64,000 nucleotides of DNA from Nemophila menziesii (lineage: Eukaryota > Streptophyta > Magnoliopsida > Boraginales > Hydrophyllaceae), in contig JARWIR010000005.1 of the NCBI GenBank assembly GCA_029959085.1, forward strand, positions 9,612,501 through 9,676,500. Direction: 5' to 3'. Both the position numbers and the translations under genes were made by a program. Below, in pieces: positions 12,396 to 24,937 of this stretch (position 1 is its first letter; each line of letters begins with the position of its first letter). The notes beneath the pieces are model-generated. The model saw nothing but the letters and a program-made list of their open reading frames with translations. It did not search any database and was not told the DNA's origin.

Positions 12396-12783
12396 TTGGT
12401 AGATATTCCACTTCACGCCTTTAGTCGAAAACCACGTTTTCTCTTCCGAAAGCTAAATTCTTCCGGCTCACGAGCGATCTACCTCGATTTGTCAGGACGA
12501 GTAGGTTGCTCAATATCCTTATCCCTTAACGGGTTAAAACGACAAAGTTTGGAATCGACTTTGATTTTATAAATTAGTGACTAATTTGTGTTTTACCTTC
12601 GCGCCGGGTCTTGTCCTTCTGACAACACAATCATATCATAACCTCGATGCATGATAACACTTTGAGATTGGAACTTTAAGAAACCAGGATCATAAGCAAA
12701 TGATCCCAAACCTTATGTGGTGGCCATCGTGGTATTTATTAGATCGAGACGCTAACGAGAAAAGAGAAAAGGGAAAGAGGACA

Positions 12784-12855
12784 CGCCGTTGCCGGGGATC
12801 GAACACGGGTCACCCGCGTGACATGCGGGAATACTTACCACTATACTAAAACGAC
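12784..12855 (-). tRNA. tRNA-Asp(GUC)-like, copy 2 of unit 7, two stem defects
   Basis: Position 7 change shared only with unit 4, plus A32 and T52. Confidence 0.45.
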
Positions 12856-13244
12856 TTGGTCGATGTCCCAATCTCACGCATTTACTCGAGAACCACGTAC
12901 TCTTTTCCCAAAGCTAAATTCTTCTAGCTCACGAGCGTTCGAGCTCGGTTTGTCAGGACGAGTAGGTTATTCGATATTCTTATTTTCAACGGGTTAAAAA
13001 GACCAAGCTTGGAGTCAACTCTGTTTTCATAATACAGTGTGTAATTTGTGCTTCACCTTCGCAGACAACATGAACATACCACAACCTCGATGCCTGATAA
13101 CACTTTGAGGCTGGAATCTGAAGGGCTACAGCAGAACCAACAACATAAGCAAATGATCTCGGACCATAAAAGGTGATCATCGAGTTATTCAATTGAGCGA
13201 GACGGTAACATTAAAAGGGAAAAGGAAACTGGGGTAAAAGGATA

Positions 13245-13316
13245 CGCCGCTGCCGGGGATCGAACCCGGGTCACCCGCGTGACAGGCGGGAATACTGACC
13301 ACTATACTACAACGAC
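13245..13316 (-). tRNA. tRNA-Asp(GUC), intact, copy 3 of unit 7
   Basis: Identical to the unit 2 reference copy. Confidence 0.92.
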
Positions 13317-14242
13317 TTGGTTGACATTCCACTTTCACGCATTTACTCGAAAACCGCAACTTCGCTTCCCAAACCTAAACTCTTCTAGCTCACGAGCCTT
13401 CTGACTCGATTTGTTAGGACGAGTAGCTTGCTCGATTTCCTTGTTTCTTTACAGGTTAAATGTACCGATCTTGGAATCGACTTTAATTTCATAACATAGT
13501 ATCTAATTTTTGCTTCACCTTAACACCAGATCTTTGGGCTGTGCAACGGGTTAGAAAACCCGATCAACCCGAAACTAGACGGGTTTTTGTTTATTGGGTG
13601 GATTGCGTTTGAAGTATAAAAAAATATAAATAATTTAGCGGGTTGTGGATTTTGAAGTTGATAATCGCATGGCCCGATCGTCCTTTTAGTATAAAAAAGA
13701 TTAAAAAATTATACTGCATATTTTAATTACAAACAATTATACAGATCGTTTTCTTTTCATTTTAGGCTTTTCCTTTTCGTCATTCTTTTCTAAAATCTTT
13801 TAAATTTTGATGGTATTTCATCTAATAGGTCCATATTATATTATGATATGAGCTTCAATTTTTAAAATTTAATTCATGAGAATCTCAAGTTATATTTTTT
13901 AAATCGAAGATAATTTGACTATAGCTGGAAATAAAAAGTTATATTTTTTTAAACAATTCTTATTTGTAGACTAATATCGACATGTCCAATGAAACTGTAT
14001 AAAAAAAACCAACCCGTTTATCAACCCAAATCACTCAAAATGCACCCAAAACCCGCCACACACGAAACTAAATGGTTTATATAATGATTGGGCGTGTGCG
14101 GGTCTCATCTTTCAAGACCCGAACAAAAACAGGTGTTTCGTGTATCGAGCATGTTTTACCCCAAACTAACCCGTGTACGACCGCCGAGTAATTCAGTAGA
14201 GCGAGACGGTAACGGAGAAAGGGGAGAAGGGGGTTAACGATA

Positions 14243-14314
14243 CGCCGTTGTTAGGGATCAAAACCGGGTCACCAGCTTGATAGGGATGAATACTTACCAC
14301 TGTACTACAACGAC
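14243..14314 (-). pseudogene. tRNA-Asp pseudogene, copy 1 of unit 8
   Basis: Same decayed form as in unit 2. Confidence 0.9.
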
Positions 14315-14702
14315 TTGGTAGATATTCCACTTCACGCCTTTAGTCGAAAACCACGTTTTCTCTTCCGAAAGCTAAATTCTTCCGGCTCACGAGCGATCTA
14401 CCTCGATTTGTCAGGACGAGTAGGTTGCTCAATATCCTTATCCCTTAACGGGTTAAAACGACAAAGTTTGGAATCGACTTTAATTTTATAAATTAGTGTC
14501 TAATTTGTGTTTTACCTTCGCGCCGGGTCTTGTCCCTCTGACAACACAATCATATCATAACCTCGATGCATGATAACACTTTGAGGCTGGAACTTTAAGA
14601 AACCAGGATCATAAGCAAATGATCTCAAACCTTATGTGGTGGCCATCGTGGTATTTATTAGATCGAGACGGTAACGGGAAAAGAGAAAAGGGAAAAAGGA
14701 CA

Positions 14703-14774
14703 CGCCGTTGCCGGGGATCGAACACGGGTCACCCGCGTGACAGACGGGAATACTTACCACTATACTACAACGAC
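14703..14774 (-). tRNA. tRNA-Asp(GUC)-like, copy 2 of unit 8, T-stem defect
   Basis: gacagacggg variant plus T52. The neighbouring 1-bp deletion is shared with unit 5. Confidence 0.55.
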
Positions 14775-15162
14775 TTGGTCGATGTCCCAATATCACGCAT
14801 TTACTCGAGAACCACGTACTCTTTTCCCAAGCTAAATTCTTCTAGCTCACGAGCGTTCGAGCTCGGTTTGTCAGGACGAGTAGGTTGCTCGATATTCTTA
14901 TTTTCAACGGGTTAAAAAGACCAAGCTTGGAGTCAACTCTGTTTTCATAATACAGTGTGTAATTTGTGCTTCACCTTCGCAGACAACATGAACATACCAC
15001 AACCTCGATGCCTGATAACACTTTGAGGCTGGAATCTGAAGGGCTACAGCAGAACCAACAACATAAGCAAATGATCTCGGACCATAAAAGGTGATCATCG
15101 AGTTATTCAATAGAGCGAGACGGTAACATTAAAAGGGAAAAGGAAACTGGGGTAAAAGGATA

Positions 15163-15234
15163 CGCCGCTGCCGGGGATCGAACCCGGGTCACCCGCGTGA
15201 CAGGCGGGAATACTGACCACTATACTACAACGAC
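15163..15234 (-). tRNA. tRNA-Asp(GUC), intact, copy 3 of unit 8
   Basis: Identical to the unit 2 reference copy. Confidence 0.92.
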
Positions 15235-16161
15235 TTGGTTGACATTCCACTTTCACGCATTTACTCGAAAACCGCAACTTCGCTTCCCAAACCTAAACTC
15301 TTCTAGCTCACGAGCCTTCTGACTCGATTTGTTAGGACGAGTAGCTTGCTCGATTTCCTTGTTTCTTTACAGGTTAAATGTACCGAGCTTGGAATCGACT
15401 TTAATTTCATAATTTAGTATCTAATTTTTGCTTCACCTTAACACCAGATCTTTGGGCTGTGCAACGGGTTAGAAAACCCGATCAACCCGAAACTAGACGG
15501 GTTTTTGTTTATTGGGTGGATTGCGTTTGAAGTATAAAAAAATATAAATAATTTAGCGGGTTGTGGATTTTGAAGTTGATAATCGCATGGCCCGATCGTC
15601 CTTTTAGTATAAAAAAGATTAAAAAATTATACTGCATATTTTAATTACAAACAATTATATCGATCGTTTTCTTTTCATTTTAGGCTTTTCCTTTTCGTCA
15701 TTCTTTTCTAAAATCTTTTAAATTTTGATGGTATTTCATCTAATAGGTCCATATTATATTATGATATGAGCTTCAATTTTTAAAATTTAATTCATGAAAT
15801 CTCAAGTTATATTTTTTAAAATCGAAGATAATTTGACTATAGCTGGAAATAAAAAGTTATATTTTTTTAAACAATTCTTATTTGTAGACTAATATCGACA
15901 TGTCCAATGAAACTGTATAAAAAAAAACCAACCCGTTTATCAACCCAAATCACTCAAAATGCACCCAAAACCCGCCACACACGGAACTAAATGGTTTATA
16001 TAATGATTGGGCGTGTGCGGGTCTCATCTTTCAAGACCCGAACAAAAACAGGTGTTTCGTGTATCGAGCATGTTTTACCCCAAACTAACCCGTGTACGAC
16101 CGCCGAGTTATTCAGTAGAGCGAGACGGTAACGGAGAAAGGGGAGAAGGGGGTTAACGATA

Positions 16162-16233
16162 CGCCGTTGTTAGGGATAAAAACCGGGTCACCGGTTTGAT
16201 AGGCATGAATACTTACCACTGTACTACAACGAC
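16162..16233 (-). pseudogene. tRNA-Asp pseudogene, copy 1 of unit 9
   Basis: ccggtttgataggc variant, with a further substitution in the T loop (gggataaaaacc). Confidence 0.9.
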
Positions 16234-16621
16234 TTGGTAGATATTCCACTTCACGCCTTTAGTCGAAATCCACGTGTTCTCTTCCGAAAGCTAAATTCTT
16301 CCGGCTCACGAGCGATCTACCTCGATTTGTCAGGACGAGTAGGTTGCTCAATATCCTTATCCCTTAACGGGTTAAAACGACAAAGTTTGGAATCGACTTT
16401 AATTTTATAAATTAGTGTCTAATTTGTGTTTTTCCTTCGCGCCGGGTCTTGTCCCTCTGACAACACAATCATATCATAACCTCGATGCATGATAACACTT
16501 TGAGGCTGGAACTTTAAGAAACCAGGATCATAAGCAAATGATCTCAAACCTTATGTGGTGGCCATCGTGGTATTTATTAGATCGAGACGGTAACGAGAAA
16601 AGAGAAAAGGGAAAGAGGACA

Positions 16622-16693
16622 CGCCGTTGTCGGGGATCGAACACGGGTCACCCGCGTGACAGACGGGAATACTTACCACTATACTACAACGAC
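16622..16693 (-). tRNA. tRNA-Asp(GUC)-like, copy 2 of unit 9, T-stem defects
   Basis: gacagacggg variant and T52, plus position 65 G to A. Two T-stem pairs are lost. Confidence 0.45.
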
Positions 16694-17082
16694 TTGGTCG
16701 ATGTCCCAATCTCACGCATTTACTCGAGAACCACGTACTCTTTTCCCAAAGCTAAATTCTTCTAGCTCACGAGCGTTCGAGCTCGGTTTGTCAGGACGAG
16801 TAGGTTGCTCGATATTCTTATTTTCAACGGGTTAAAAAGACCAAGCTTGGAGTCAACTCTGTTTTCATAATACAGTGTGTAATTTGTGCTTCACCTTCGC
16901 AGACAACATGAACATACCACAACCTCGATGCCTGATAACACTTTGAGGCTGGAATCTGAAGGGCTACAGCAGAACCAACAACATAAGCAAATGATCTCGG
17001 ACCATAAAAGGTGATCATCGAGTTATTCAATAGAGCGAGACGGTAACATTAAAAGGGAAAAGGAAACTGGGGTAAAAGGATA

Positions 17083-17154
17083 CGCCGCTGCCGGGGATCG
17101 AACCCGGGTCACCCGCGTGACAGGCGGGAATACTGACCACTATACTACAACGAC
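17083..17154 (-). tRNA. tRNA-Asp(GUC), intact, copy 3 of unit 9
   Basis: Identical to the unit 2 reference copy. Confidence 0.92.
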
Positions 17155-18082
17155 TTGGTTGACATTCCACTTTCACGCATTTACTCGAAAACCGCAACTT
17201 CGCTTCCCAAACCTAAACTCTTCTAGCTCACGAGCCTTCTGACTCGATTTGTTAGGACGAGTAGCTTGCTCGATTTCCTTGTTTCTTTACAGGTTAAATG
17301 TACCGAGCTTGGAATCGACTTTAATTTCATAACATAGTATCTAATTTTTGCTTCACCTTAACACCAGATCTTTGGGCTGTGCAACGGGTTAGAAAACCCG
17401 ATCAACCCGAAACTAGACGGGTTTTTGTTTATTGGGTGGATTGCGTTTGAAGTATAAAAAAATATAAATAATTTAGCGGGTTGTGGATTTTGAAGTTGAT
17501 AATCGCATGGCCCGATCGTCCTTTTAGTATAAAAAAGATTAAAAAATTATACTGCATATTTTAATTACAAACAATTATATAGATCGTTTTCTTTTCATTT
17601 TAGGCTTTTCCTTTTCGTCATTCTTTTCTAAAATCTTTTAAATTTTGATGGTATTTCATCTAATAGGTCCATATTATATTATGATATGAGCTTCAATTTT
17701 TAAAATTTAATTCATGAGAATCTCAAGTTATATTTTTTAAAATCGAAGATAATTTGACTATAGCTGGAAATAAAAAGTTATATTTTTTTAAACAATTCTT
17801 ATTTGTAGACTAATATCGACATGTCCAATGAAACTGTATAAAAAAAACCCAACCCGTTTATCAACCCAAATCACTCAAAATGCACCCAAAACCCGCCACA
17901 CACGGAACTAAATGGCTTATATAATGATTGGTCGTGTGCGGGTCTCATCTTTCAAGACCCGAACAAAAACAGGTGTTTCGTGAATCGAGCATGTTTTACC
18001 CCAAAATAACCCGTGTACGACCGCCGAGTTATTCAGTAGAGCGAGACGGTAACGGAGAAAGGGGAGAAGGGGGTTAACGATA

Positions 18083-18154
18083 CGCCGTTGTTAGGGATCA
18101 AAACCGGGTCACCGGTTTGATAGGCATGAATACTTACCACTGTACTACAACGAC
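18083..18154 (-). pseudogene. tRNA-Asp pseudogene, copy 1 of unit 10
   Basis: ccggtttgataggc variant, as in unit 9. Confidence 0.9.
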
Positions 18155-18542
18155 TTGGTAGATATTCCACTTCACGCCTTTAGTCGAAAACCACGTGTTC
18201 TCTTCCGAAAGCTAAATTCTTCCGGCTCACGAGCGATCTACCTCGATTTGTCAGGACGAGTAGGTTGCTCAATATCCTTATCCCTTAACGGGTTAAAACA
18301 ACAAAGTTTGGAATCGACTTTGATTTTATAAATTAGTGACTAATTTGTGTTTTACCTTCGCGCCGGGTCTTGTCCTTCTGACAACACAATCATATCATAA
18401 CCTCGATGCATGATAACACTTTGAGATTGGAACTTTAAGAAACCAGGATCATAAGCAAATGATCCCAAACCTTATGTGGTGGCCATCGTGGTATTTATTA
18501 GATCGAGACGGTAACGAGAAAAGAGAAAAGGGAAAGAGGACA

Positions 18543-18614
18543 CGCCGTTGCCGGGGATCGAACACGGGTCACCCGCGTGACATGCGGGAATACTTACCAC
18601 TATACTACAACGAC
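18543..18614 (-). tRNA. tRNA-Asp(GUC)-like, copy 2 of unit 10, T-stem defect
   Basis: A32 and T52 form. Confidence 0.55.
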
Positions 18615-19003
18615 TTGGTCGATGTCCCAATCTCACGCATTTACTCGAGAACCACGTACTCTTTTCCCAAAGCTAAATTCTTCTAGCTCACGAGCGTTCG
18701 AGCTCGGTTTGTCAGGACGAGTAGGTTATTCGATATTCTTATTTTCAACGGTTTAAAAAGACCAAGCTTGGAGTCAACTCTGTTTTCATAATACAGTGTG
18801 TAATTTGTGCTTCACCTTCGCAGACAACATGAACATACCACAACCTCGATGCCTGATAACACTTTGAGGCTGGAATCTGAAGGACTACAGCAGAACCAAC
18901 AACATAAGCAAATGATCTCGGACCATAAAAGGTGATCATCGAGATATTCAATAGAGCGAGACGGTAACATTAAAAGGGAAAAGGAAACTGGGGTAAAAGG
19001 ATA

Positions 19004-19075
19004 CGCCGCTGCCGGGGATCAAACCCGGGTCACCCGCGTGACAGGCGGGAATACTGACCACTATACTACAACGAC
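19004..19075 (-). tRNA. tRNA-Asp(GUC), copy 3 of unit 10, C56 lost
   Basis: The invariant C56 of the T loop is T (loop TTTGATC). This damages the B box core and the D-loop/T-loop contact. Probably inactive. Confidence 0.5.
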
Positions 19076-20001
19076 TTGGTTGACATTCCACTTTCACGCA
19101 TTTACTCGAAAACCGCAACTTCGCTTCCCAAACCTAAACTCTTCTAGCTCACGAGCCTTCTGACTCGATTTGTTAGGACGAGTAGCTTGCTCGATTTCCT
19201 TGTTTCTTTACAGGTTAAATGTACCGATCTTGGAATCGAATTTAATTTCATAACATAGTATCTAATTTTTGCTTCACCTTAACACCAGATCTTTGGGCTG
19301 TGCAACGGGTTAGAAAACCCGATCAACCCGAAACTAGACGGGTTTTTGTTTATTGGGTGGATTGCGTTTGAAGTATAAAAAAATTTAAATAATTTAGCGG
19401 GTTGTGGATTTTGAAGTTGATAATCGCATGGCCCGATCGTCCTTTTAGTATAAAAAAGATTAAAAAATTATACTGCATATTTTAATTACAAACAATTATA
19501 CAGATCGTTTTCTTTTCATTTTAGGCTTTTCCTTTTCGTCATTCTTTTCTAAAATCTTTTAAATTTTGATGGTATTTCATCTAATAGGTCCATATTATAT
19601 TATGATATGAGCTTCAATTTTTAAAATTTAATTCATGAGAATCTCAAGTTATATTTTTTAAATCGAAGATAATTTGACTATAGCTGGAAATAAAAAGTTA
19701 TATTTTTTTAAACAATTCTTATTTGTAGACTAATATCGACATGTCCAATGAAACTGTATAAAAAAACCCAACCCGTTTATCAACCCAAATCACTCAAAAT
19801 GCACCCAAAACCCGCCACACACGAAACTAAATGGTTTATATAATGATTGGGCGTGTGCGGGTCTCATCTTTCAAGCCCCGAACAAAAACAGGTGTTTCGT
19901 GTATCGAGCATGTTTTACCCCAAACTAACCCGTGTACGACCGCCGAGTATTTCAGTAGAGCGAGACGGTAACGGAGAAAGGGGAGAAGGGGGTTAACGAT
20001 A

Positions 20002-20073
20002 CGCCGTTGTTAGGGATCAAAACCGGGTCACCAGCTTGATAGGGATGAATACTTACCACTGTACTACAACGAC
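20002..20073 (-). pseudogene. tRNA-Asp pseudogene, copy 1 of unit 11
   Basis: Same decayed form as in unit 2. Confidence 0.9.
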
Positions 20074-20461
20074 TTGGTAGATATTCCACTTCACGCCTTT
20101 AGTCGAAAACCACGTTTTCTCTTCCGAAAGCTAAATTCTTCCGGCTCACGAGCGATCTACCTCGATTTGTCAGGACGAGTAGGTTGCTCAATATCCTTAT
20201 CCCTTAACGGGTTAAAACGACAAAGTTTGGAATCGACTTTAATTTTATAAATTAGTGACTAATTTGTGTTTTACCTTCGCGCCGGGTCTTGTCCTTCTGA
20301 CAACACAATCATATCATAACCTCGATGCATGATAACACTTTGAGATTGGAACTTTAAGAAACCAGGATCATAAGCAAATGATCCCAAACCTTATGTGGTG
20401 GCCATCGTGGTATTTATTAGATCGAGACGGTAACGAGAAAAGAGAAAAGGGAAAGAGGACA

Positions 20462-20533
20462 CGCCGTTGCCGGGGATCGAACACGGGTCACCCGCGTGAC
20501 ATGCGGGAATACTTACCACTATACTACAACGAC
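20462..20533 (-). tRNA. tRNA-Asp(GUC)-like, copy 2 of unit 11, T-stem defect
   Basis: A32 and T52 form. Confidence 0.55.
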
Positions 20534-20922
20534 TTGGTCGATGTCCCAATCTCACGCATTTACTCGAGAACCACGTACTCTTTTCCCAAAGCTAAATTCT
20601 TCTAGCTCACGAGCGTTCGAGCTCGGTTTGTCAGGACGAGTAGGTTGCTCGATATTCTTATTTTCAACGGGTTAAAAAGACCAAGCTTGGAGTCAACTCT
20701 GTTTTCATAATACAGTGTGTAATTTGTGCTTCACCTTCGCAGACAACATGAACATACCACAACCTCGATGCCTGATAACACTTTGAGGCTGGAATCTGAA
20801 GGGCTACAGCAGAACCAACAACATAAGCAAATGATCTCGGACCATAAAAGGTGATCATCGAGTTATTCAATAGAGCGAGACGGTAACATTAAAAGGGAAA
20901 AGGAAACTGGGGTAAAAGGATA

Positions 20923-20994
20923 CGCCGCTGCCGGGGATCGAACCAGGGTCACCCGCGTGACAGGCGGGAATACTAACCACTATACTACAACGAC
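20923..20994 (-). tRNA. tRNA-Asp(GUC), copy 3 of unit 11, T-stem mismatch
   Basis: Position 51 G to T opens the middle T-stem pair; there is also one D-loop change. Anticodon intact. Confidence 0.55.
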
Positions 20995-21921
20995 TTGGTT
21001 GACATTCCACTTTCACGCATTTACTCGAAAACCGCAACTTCGCTTCCCAAACCTAAACTCTTCTAGCTCACGAGCCTTCTGACTCGATTTGTTAGGACGA
21101 GTAGCTTGCTCGATTTCCTTGTTTCTTTACAGGTTAAATGTACCGATCTTGGAATCGACTTTAATTTCATAACATAGTATCTAATTTTTGCTTCACCTTA
21201 ACACCAGATCTTTGGGCTGTGCAACGGGTTAGAAAACCCGATCAACCCGAAACTAGACGGGTTTTTGTTTATTGGGTGGATTGCGTTTGAAGTATAAAAA
21301 AATATAAATAATTTAGCAGGTTGTGGATTTTGAAGTTGATAATCGCATGGCCCGATCGTCCTTTTAGTATAAAAAAGATTAAAAAATTATACTGCATATT
21401 TTAATTACAAACAATTATACAGATCGTTTTCTTTTCATTTTAGGCTTTTCCTTTTCGTCATTCTTTTCTAAAATCTTTTAAATTTTGATGGTATTTCATC
21501 TAATAGGTCCATATTATATTATGATATGAGCTTCAATTTTTAAAATTTAATTCATGAGAATCTCAAGTTATATTTTTTAAATCGAAGATAATTTGACTAT
21601 AGCTGGAAATAAAAAGTTATATTTTTTTAAACAATTCTTATTTGTAGACTAATATCGACATGTCCAATGAAACTGTATAAAAAAAACCCAACCCGTTTAT
21701 CAACCCAAATCACTCAAAATGCACCCAAAACCCGCCACACACGAAACTAAATGGTTTATATAATGATTGGGCGTGTGCGGGTCTCATCTTTCAAGACCCG
21801 AACAAAAACAGGTGTTTCGTGTATCGAGCATGTTTTACCCCAAACTAACCCGTGTACGACCGCCGAGTAATTCAGTAGAGCGAGACGGTAACGGAGAAAG
21901 GGGAGAAGGGGGTTAACGATA

Positions 21922-21993
21922 CGCCGTTGTTAGGGATCAAAACCGGGTCACCAGCTTGATAGGGATGAATACTTACCACTGTACTACAACGAC
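21922..21993 (-). pseudogene. tRNA-Asp pseudogene, copy 1 of unit 12
   Basis: Same decayed form as in unit 2. Confidence 0.9.
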
Positions 21994-22381
21994 TTGGTAG
22001 ATATTCCACTTCACGCCTTTAGTCGAAAACCACGTTTTCTCTTCCGAAAGCTAAATTCTTCCGGCTCACGAGCGATCTACCTCGATTTGTCAGGACGAGT
22101 AGGTTGCTCAATATCCTTATCCCTTAACGGGTTAAAACGACAAAGTTTGGAATCGACTTTAATTTTATAAATTAGTGTCTAATTTGTGTTTTACCTTCGC
22201 GCCGGGTCTTGTCCCTCTGACAACACAATCATATCATAACCTCGACGCATGATAACACTTTGAGGCTGGAACTTTAAGAAACCAGGATCATAAGCAAATG
22301 ATCTCAAACCTTATGTGGTGGCCATCGTGGTATTTATTAGATCGAGACGGTAACGAGAAAAGAGAAAAGGGAAAGAGGACA

Positions 22382-22453
22382 CGCCGTTGCCGGGGATCGA
22401 ACACGGGTCACCCGCGTGACAGACGGGAATACTTACCACTATACTACAACGAC
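22382..22453 (-). tRNA. tRNA-Asp(GUC)-like, copy 2 of unit 12, T-stem defect
   Basis: gacagacggg variant plus T52. Confidence 0.55.
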
Positions 22454-22842
22454 TTGGTCGATGTCCCAATCTCACGCATTTACTCGAGAACCACGTACTC
22501 TTTTCCCAAAGCTAAATTCTTCTAGCTCACGAGCGTTCGAGCTCGGTTTGTCAGGACAAGTAGGTTGCTCGATATTCTTATTTTCAACGGGTTAAAAAGA
22601 CCAAGCTTGGAGTCAACTCTGTTTTCATAATACAGTGTGTAATTTGTGCTTCACCTTCGCAGACAACATGAACATACCACAACCTCGATGCCTGATAACA
22701 CTTTGAGGCTGGAATCTGAAGGGCTACAGCAGAACCAACAACATAAGCAAATGATCTCGGACCATAAAAGGTGATCATCGAGTTATTCAATAGAGCGAGA
22801 CGGTAACATTAAAAGGGAAAAGGAAACTGGGGTAAAAGGATA

Positions 22843-22914
22843 CGCCGCTGCCGGGGATCGAACCCGGGTCACCCGCGTGACAGGCGGGAATACTGACCAC
22901 TATACTACAACGAC
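22843..22914 (-). tRNA. tRNA-Asp(GUC), intact, copy 3 of unit 12
   Basis: Identical to the unit 2 reference copy. Confidence 0.92.
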
Positions 22915-23841
22915 TTGGTTGACATTCCACTTTCACGCATTTACTCGAAAACCGCAACTTCGCTTCCCAAACCTAAACTCTTCTAGCTCACGAGCCTTCT
23001 GACTCGATTTGTTAGGACGAGTAGCTTGCTCGATTTCCTTGTTTCTTTACAGGTTAAATGTACCGATCTTGGAATCGACTTTAATTTCATAATTTAGTAT
23101 CTAATTTTTGCTTCACCTTAACACCAGATCTTTGGGCTGTGCAACGGGTTAGAAAACCCGATCAACCCGAAACTAGACGGGTTTTTGTTTGTTGGGTGGA
23201 TTGCGTTTGAAGTATAAAAAAATATAAATAATTTAGCGGGTTGTGGATTTTGAAGTTGATAATCGCATGGCCCGATCGACCTTTTAGTATAAAAAAGATT
23301 AAAAAATTATACTGCATATTTTAATTACAAACAATTATATCGATCGTTTTCTTTTCATTTTAGGCTTTTCCTTTTCGTCATTCTTTTCTAAAATCTTTTA
23401 AATTTTGATGGTATTTCATCTAATAGGTCCATATTATATTATGATATGAGCTTCAATTTTTAAAATTTAATTCATGAAATCTCAAGTTATATTTTTTAAA
23501 ATCGAAGATAATTTGACTATAGCTGGAAATAAAAAGTTATATTTTTTTAAACAATTCTTATTTGTAGACTAATATCGACATGTCCAATGAAACTGTATAA
23601 AAAAAACCCAACCCGTTTATCAACCCAAATCACTCAAAATGCACCCAAAACCCGCCACACACGAAACTAAATGGTTTATATAATGATTGGGCGTGTGCGG
23701 GTCTCATCTTTCAAGACCCGAACAAAAACAGGTGTTTCGTGTATCGAGCATGTTTTACCCCAAACTAACCCGTGTACGACCGCCGAGTAATTCAGTAGAG
23801 CGAGACGGTAACGGAGAAAGGGGAGAAGGGGGTTAACGATA

Positions 23842-23913
23842 CGCCGTTGTTAGGGATCAAAACCGGGTCACCAGCTTGATAGGGATGAATACTTACCACT
23901 GTACTACAACGAC
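23842..23913 (-). pseudogene. tRNA-Asp pseudogene, copy 1 of unit 13
   Basis: Same decayed form as in unit 2. Confidence 0.9.
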
Positions 23914-24286
23914 TTGGTAGATATTCCACTTCACGCCTTTAGTCGAAAACCACATTTTCTCTTCCGAAAGCTAAATTCTTCCGGCTCACGAGCGATCTAC
24001 CTCGATTTGTCAGGACGAGTAGGTTGCTCAATATCCTTATCCCTTAACGGGTTAAAACGACAAAGTTTGGAATCGACTTTAATTTTATAAATTAGTGTCT
24101 AATTTGTGTTTTACCTTCGCGCCGGGTCTTGTCCCTCTGACAACACAATCATATCGATAACACTTTGAGGCTGGAACTTTAAGAAACCAGGATCATAAGC
24201 AAATGATCTCAAACCTTATGTGGTGGCCATCGTGGTATTTATTAGATCGAGACGGTAACGAGAAAAGAGAAAAGGGAAAGAGGACA

Positions 24287-24358
24287 CGCCGTTGCCGGGG
24301 ATCGAACACGGGTCACCCGCGTGACAGACGGGAATACTTACCACTATACTACAACGAC
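24287..24358 (-). tRNA. tRNA-Asp(GUC)-like, copy 2 of unit 13, T-stem defect
   Basis: gacagacggg variant plus T52. It lies 445 bp from copy 1 instead of 460 because of the spacer deletion near 24155. Confidence 0.55.
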
Positions 24359-24747
24359 TTGGTCAATGTCCCAATCTCACGCATTTACTCGAGAACCACG
24401 TACTCTTTTCCCAAAGCTAAATTCTTCTAGCTCACGAGCGTTCGAGCTCGGTTTGTCAGGACAAGTAGGTTGCTCGATATTCTTATTTTCAACGGGTTAA
24501 AAAGACCAAGCTTGGAGTCAACTCTGTTTTCATAATACAGTGTGTAATTTGTGCTTCACCTTCGCAGACAACATGAACATACCACAACCTCGATGCCTGA
24601 TAACACTTTGAGGCTGGAATCTGAAGGGCTACAGCAGAACCAACAACATAAGCAAATGATCTCGGACCATAAAAGGTGATCATCGAGTTATTCAATAGAG
24701 CGAGACGGTAACATTAAAAGGGAAAAGGAAACTGGGGTAAAAGGATA

Positions 24748-24819
24748 CGCCGCTGCCGGGGATCGAACCCGGGTCACCCGCGTGACAGGCGGGAATACTG
24801 ACCACTATACTACAACGAC
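24748..24819 (-). tRNA. tRNA-Asp(GUC), intact, copy 3 of unit 13
   Basis: Identical to the unit 2 reference copy. It is the last tRNA gene before the array breaks off. Confidence 0.92.
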
Positions 24820-24937
24820 TTGGTTGACATTCCACTTTTACGCATTTACTCGAAAACCGCAACTTCGCTTCCCAAACCTAAACTCTTCTAGCTCACGAGC
24901 CTTCTGACTCGATTTGTTAGGACGAGTAGCTTGCTCG

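Noticed and set aside
1187..24695. Recurring open frames of 68 aa (minus) and 75 or 98 aa (plus) in every array unit
   Set aside because: The plus-strand frames run across the tRNA copy 2 sequence and the minus-strand frames lie in spacer. They stay open only because the units are near-identical, and they change length with single-base changes (75 to 98 aa in units 5 and 8). No codon bias or domain.
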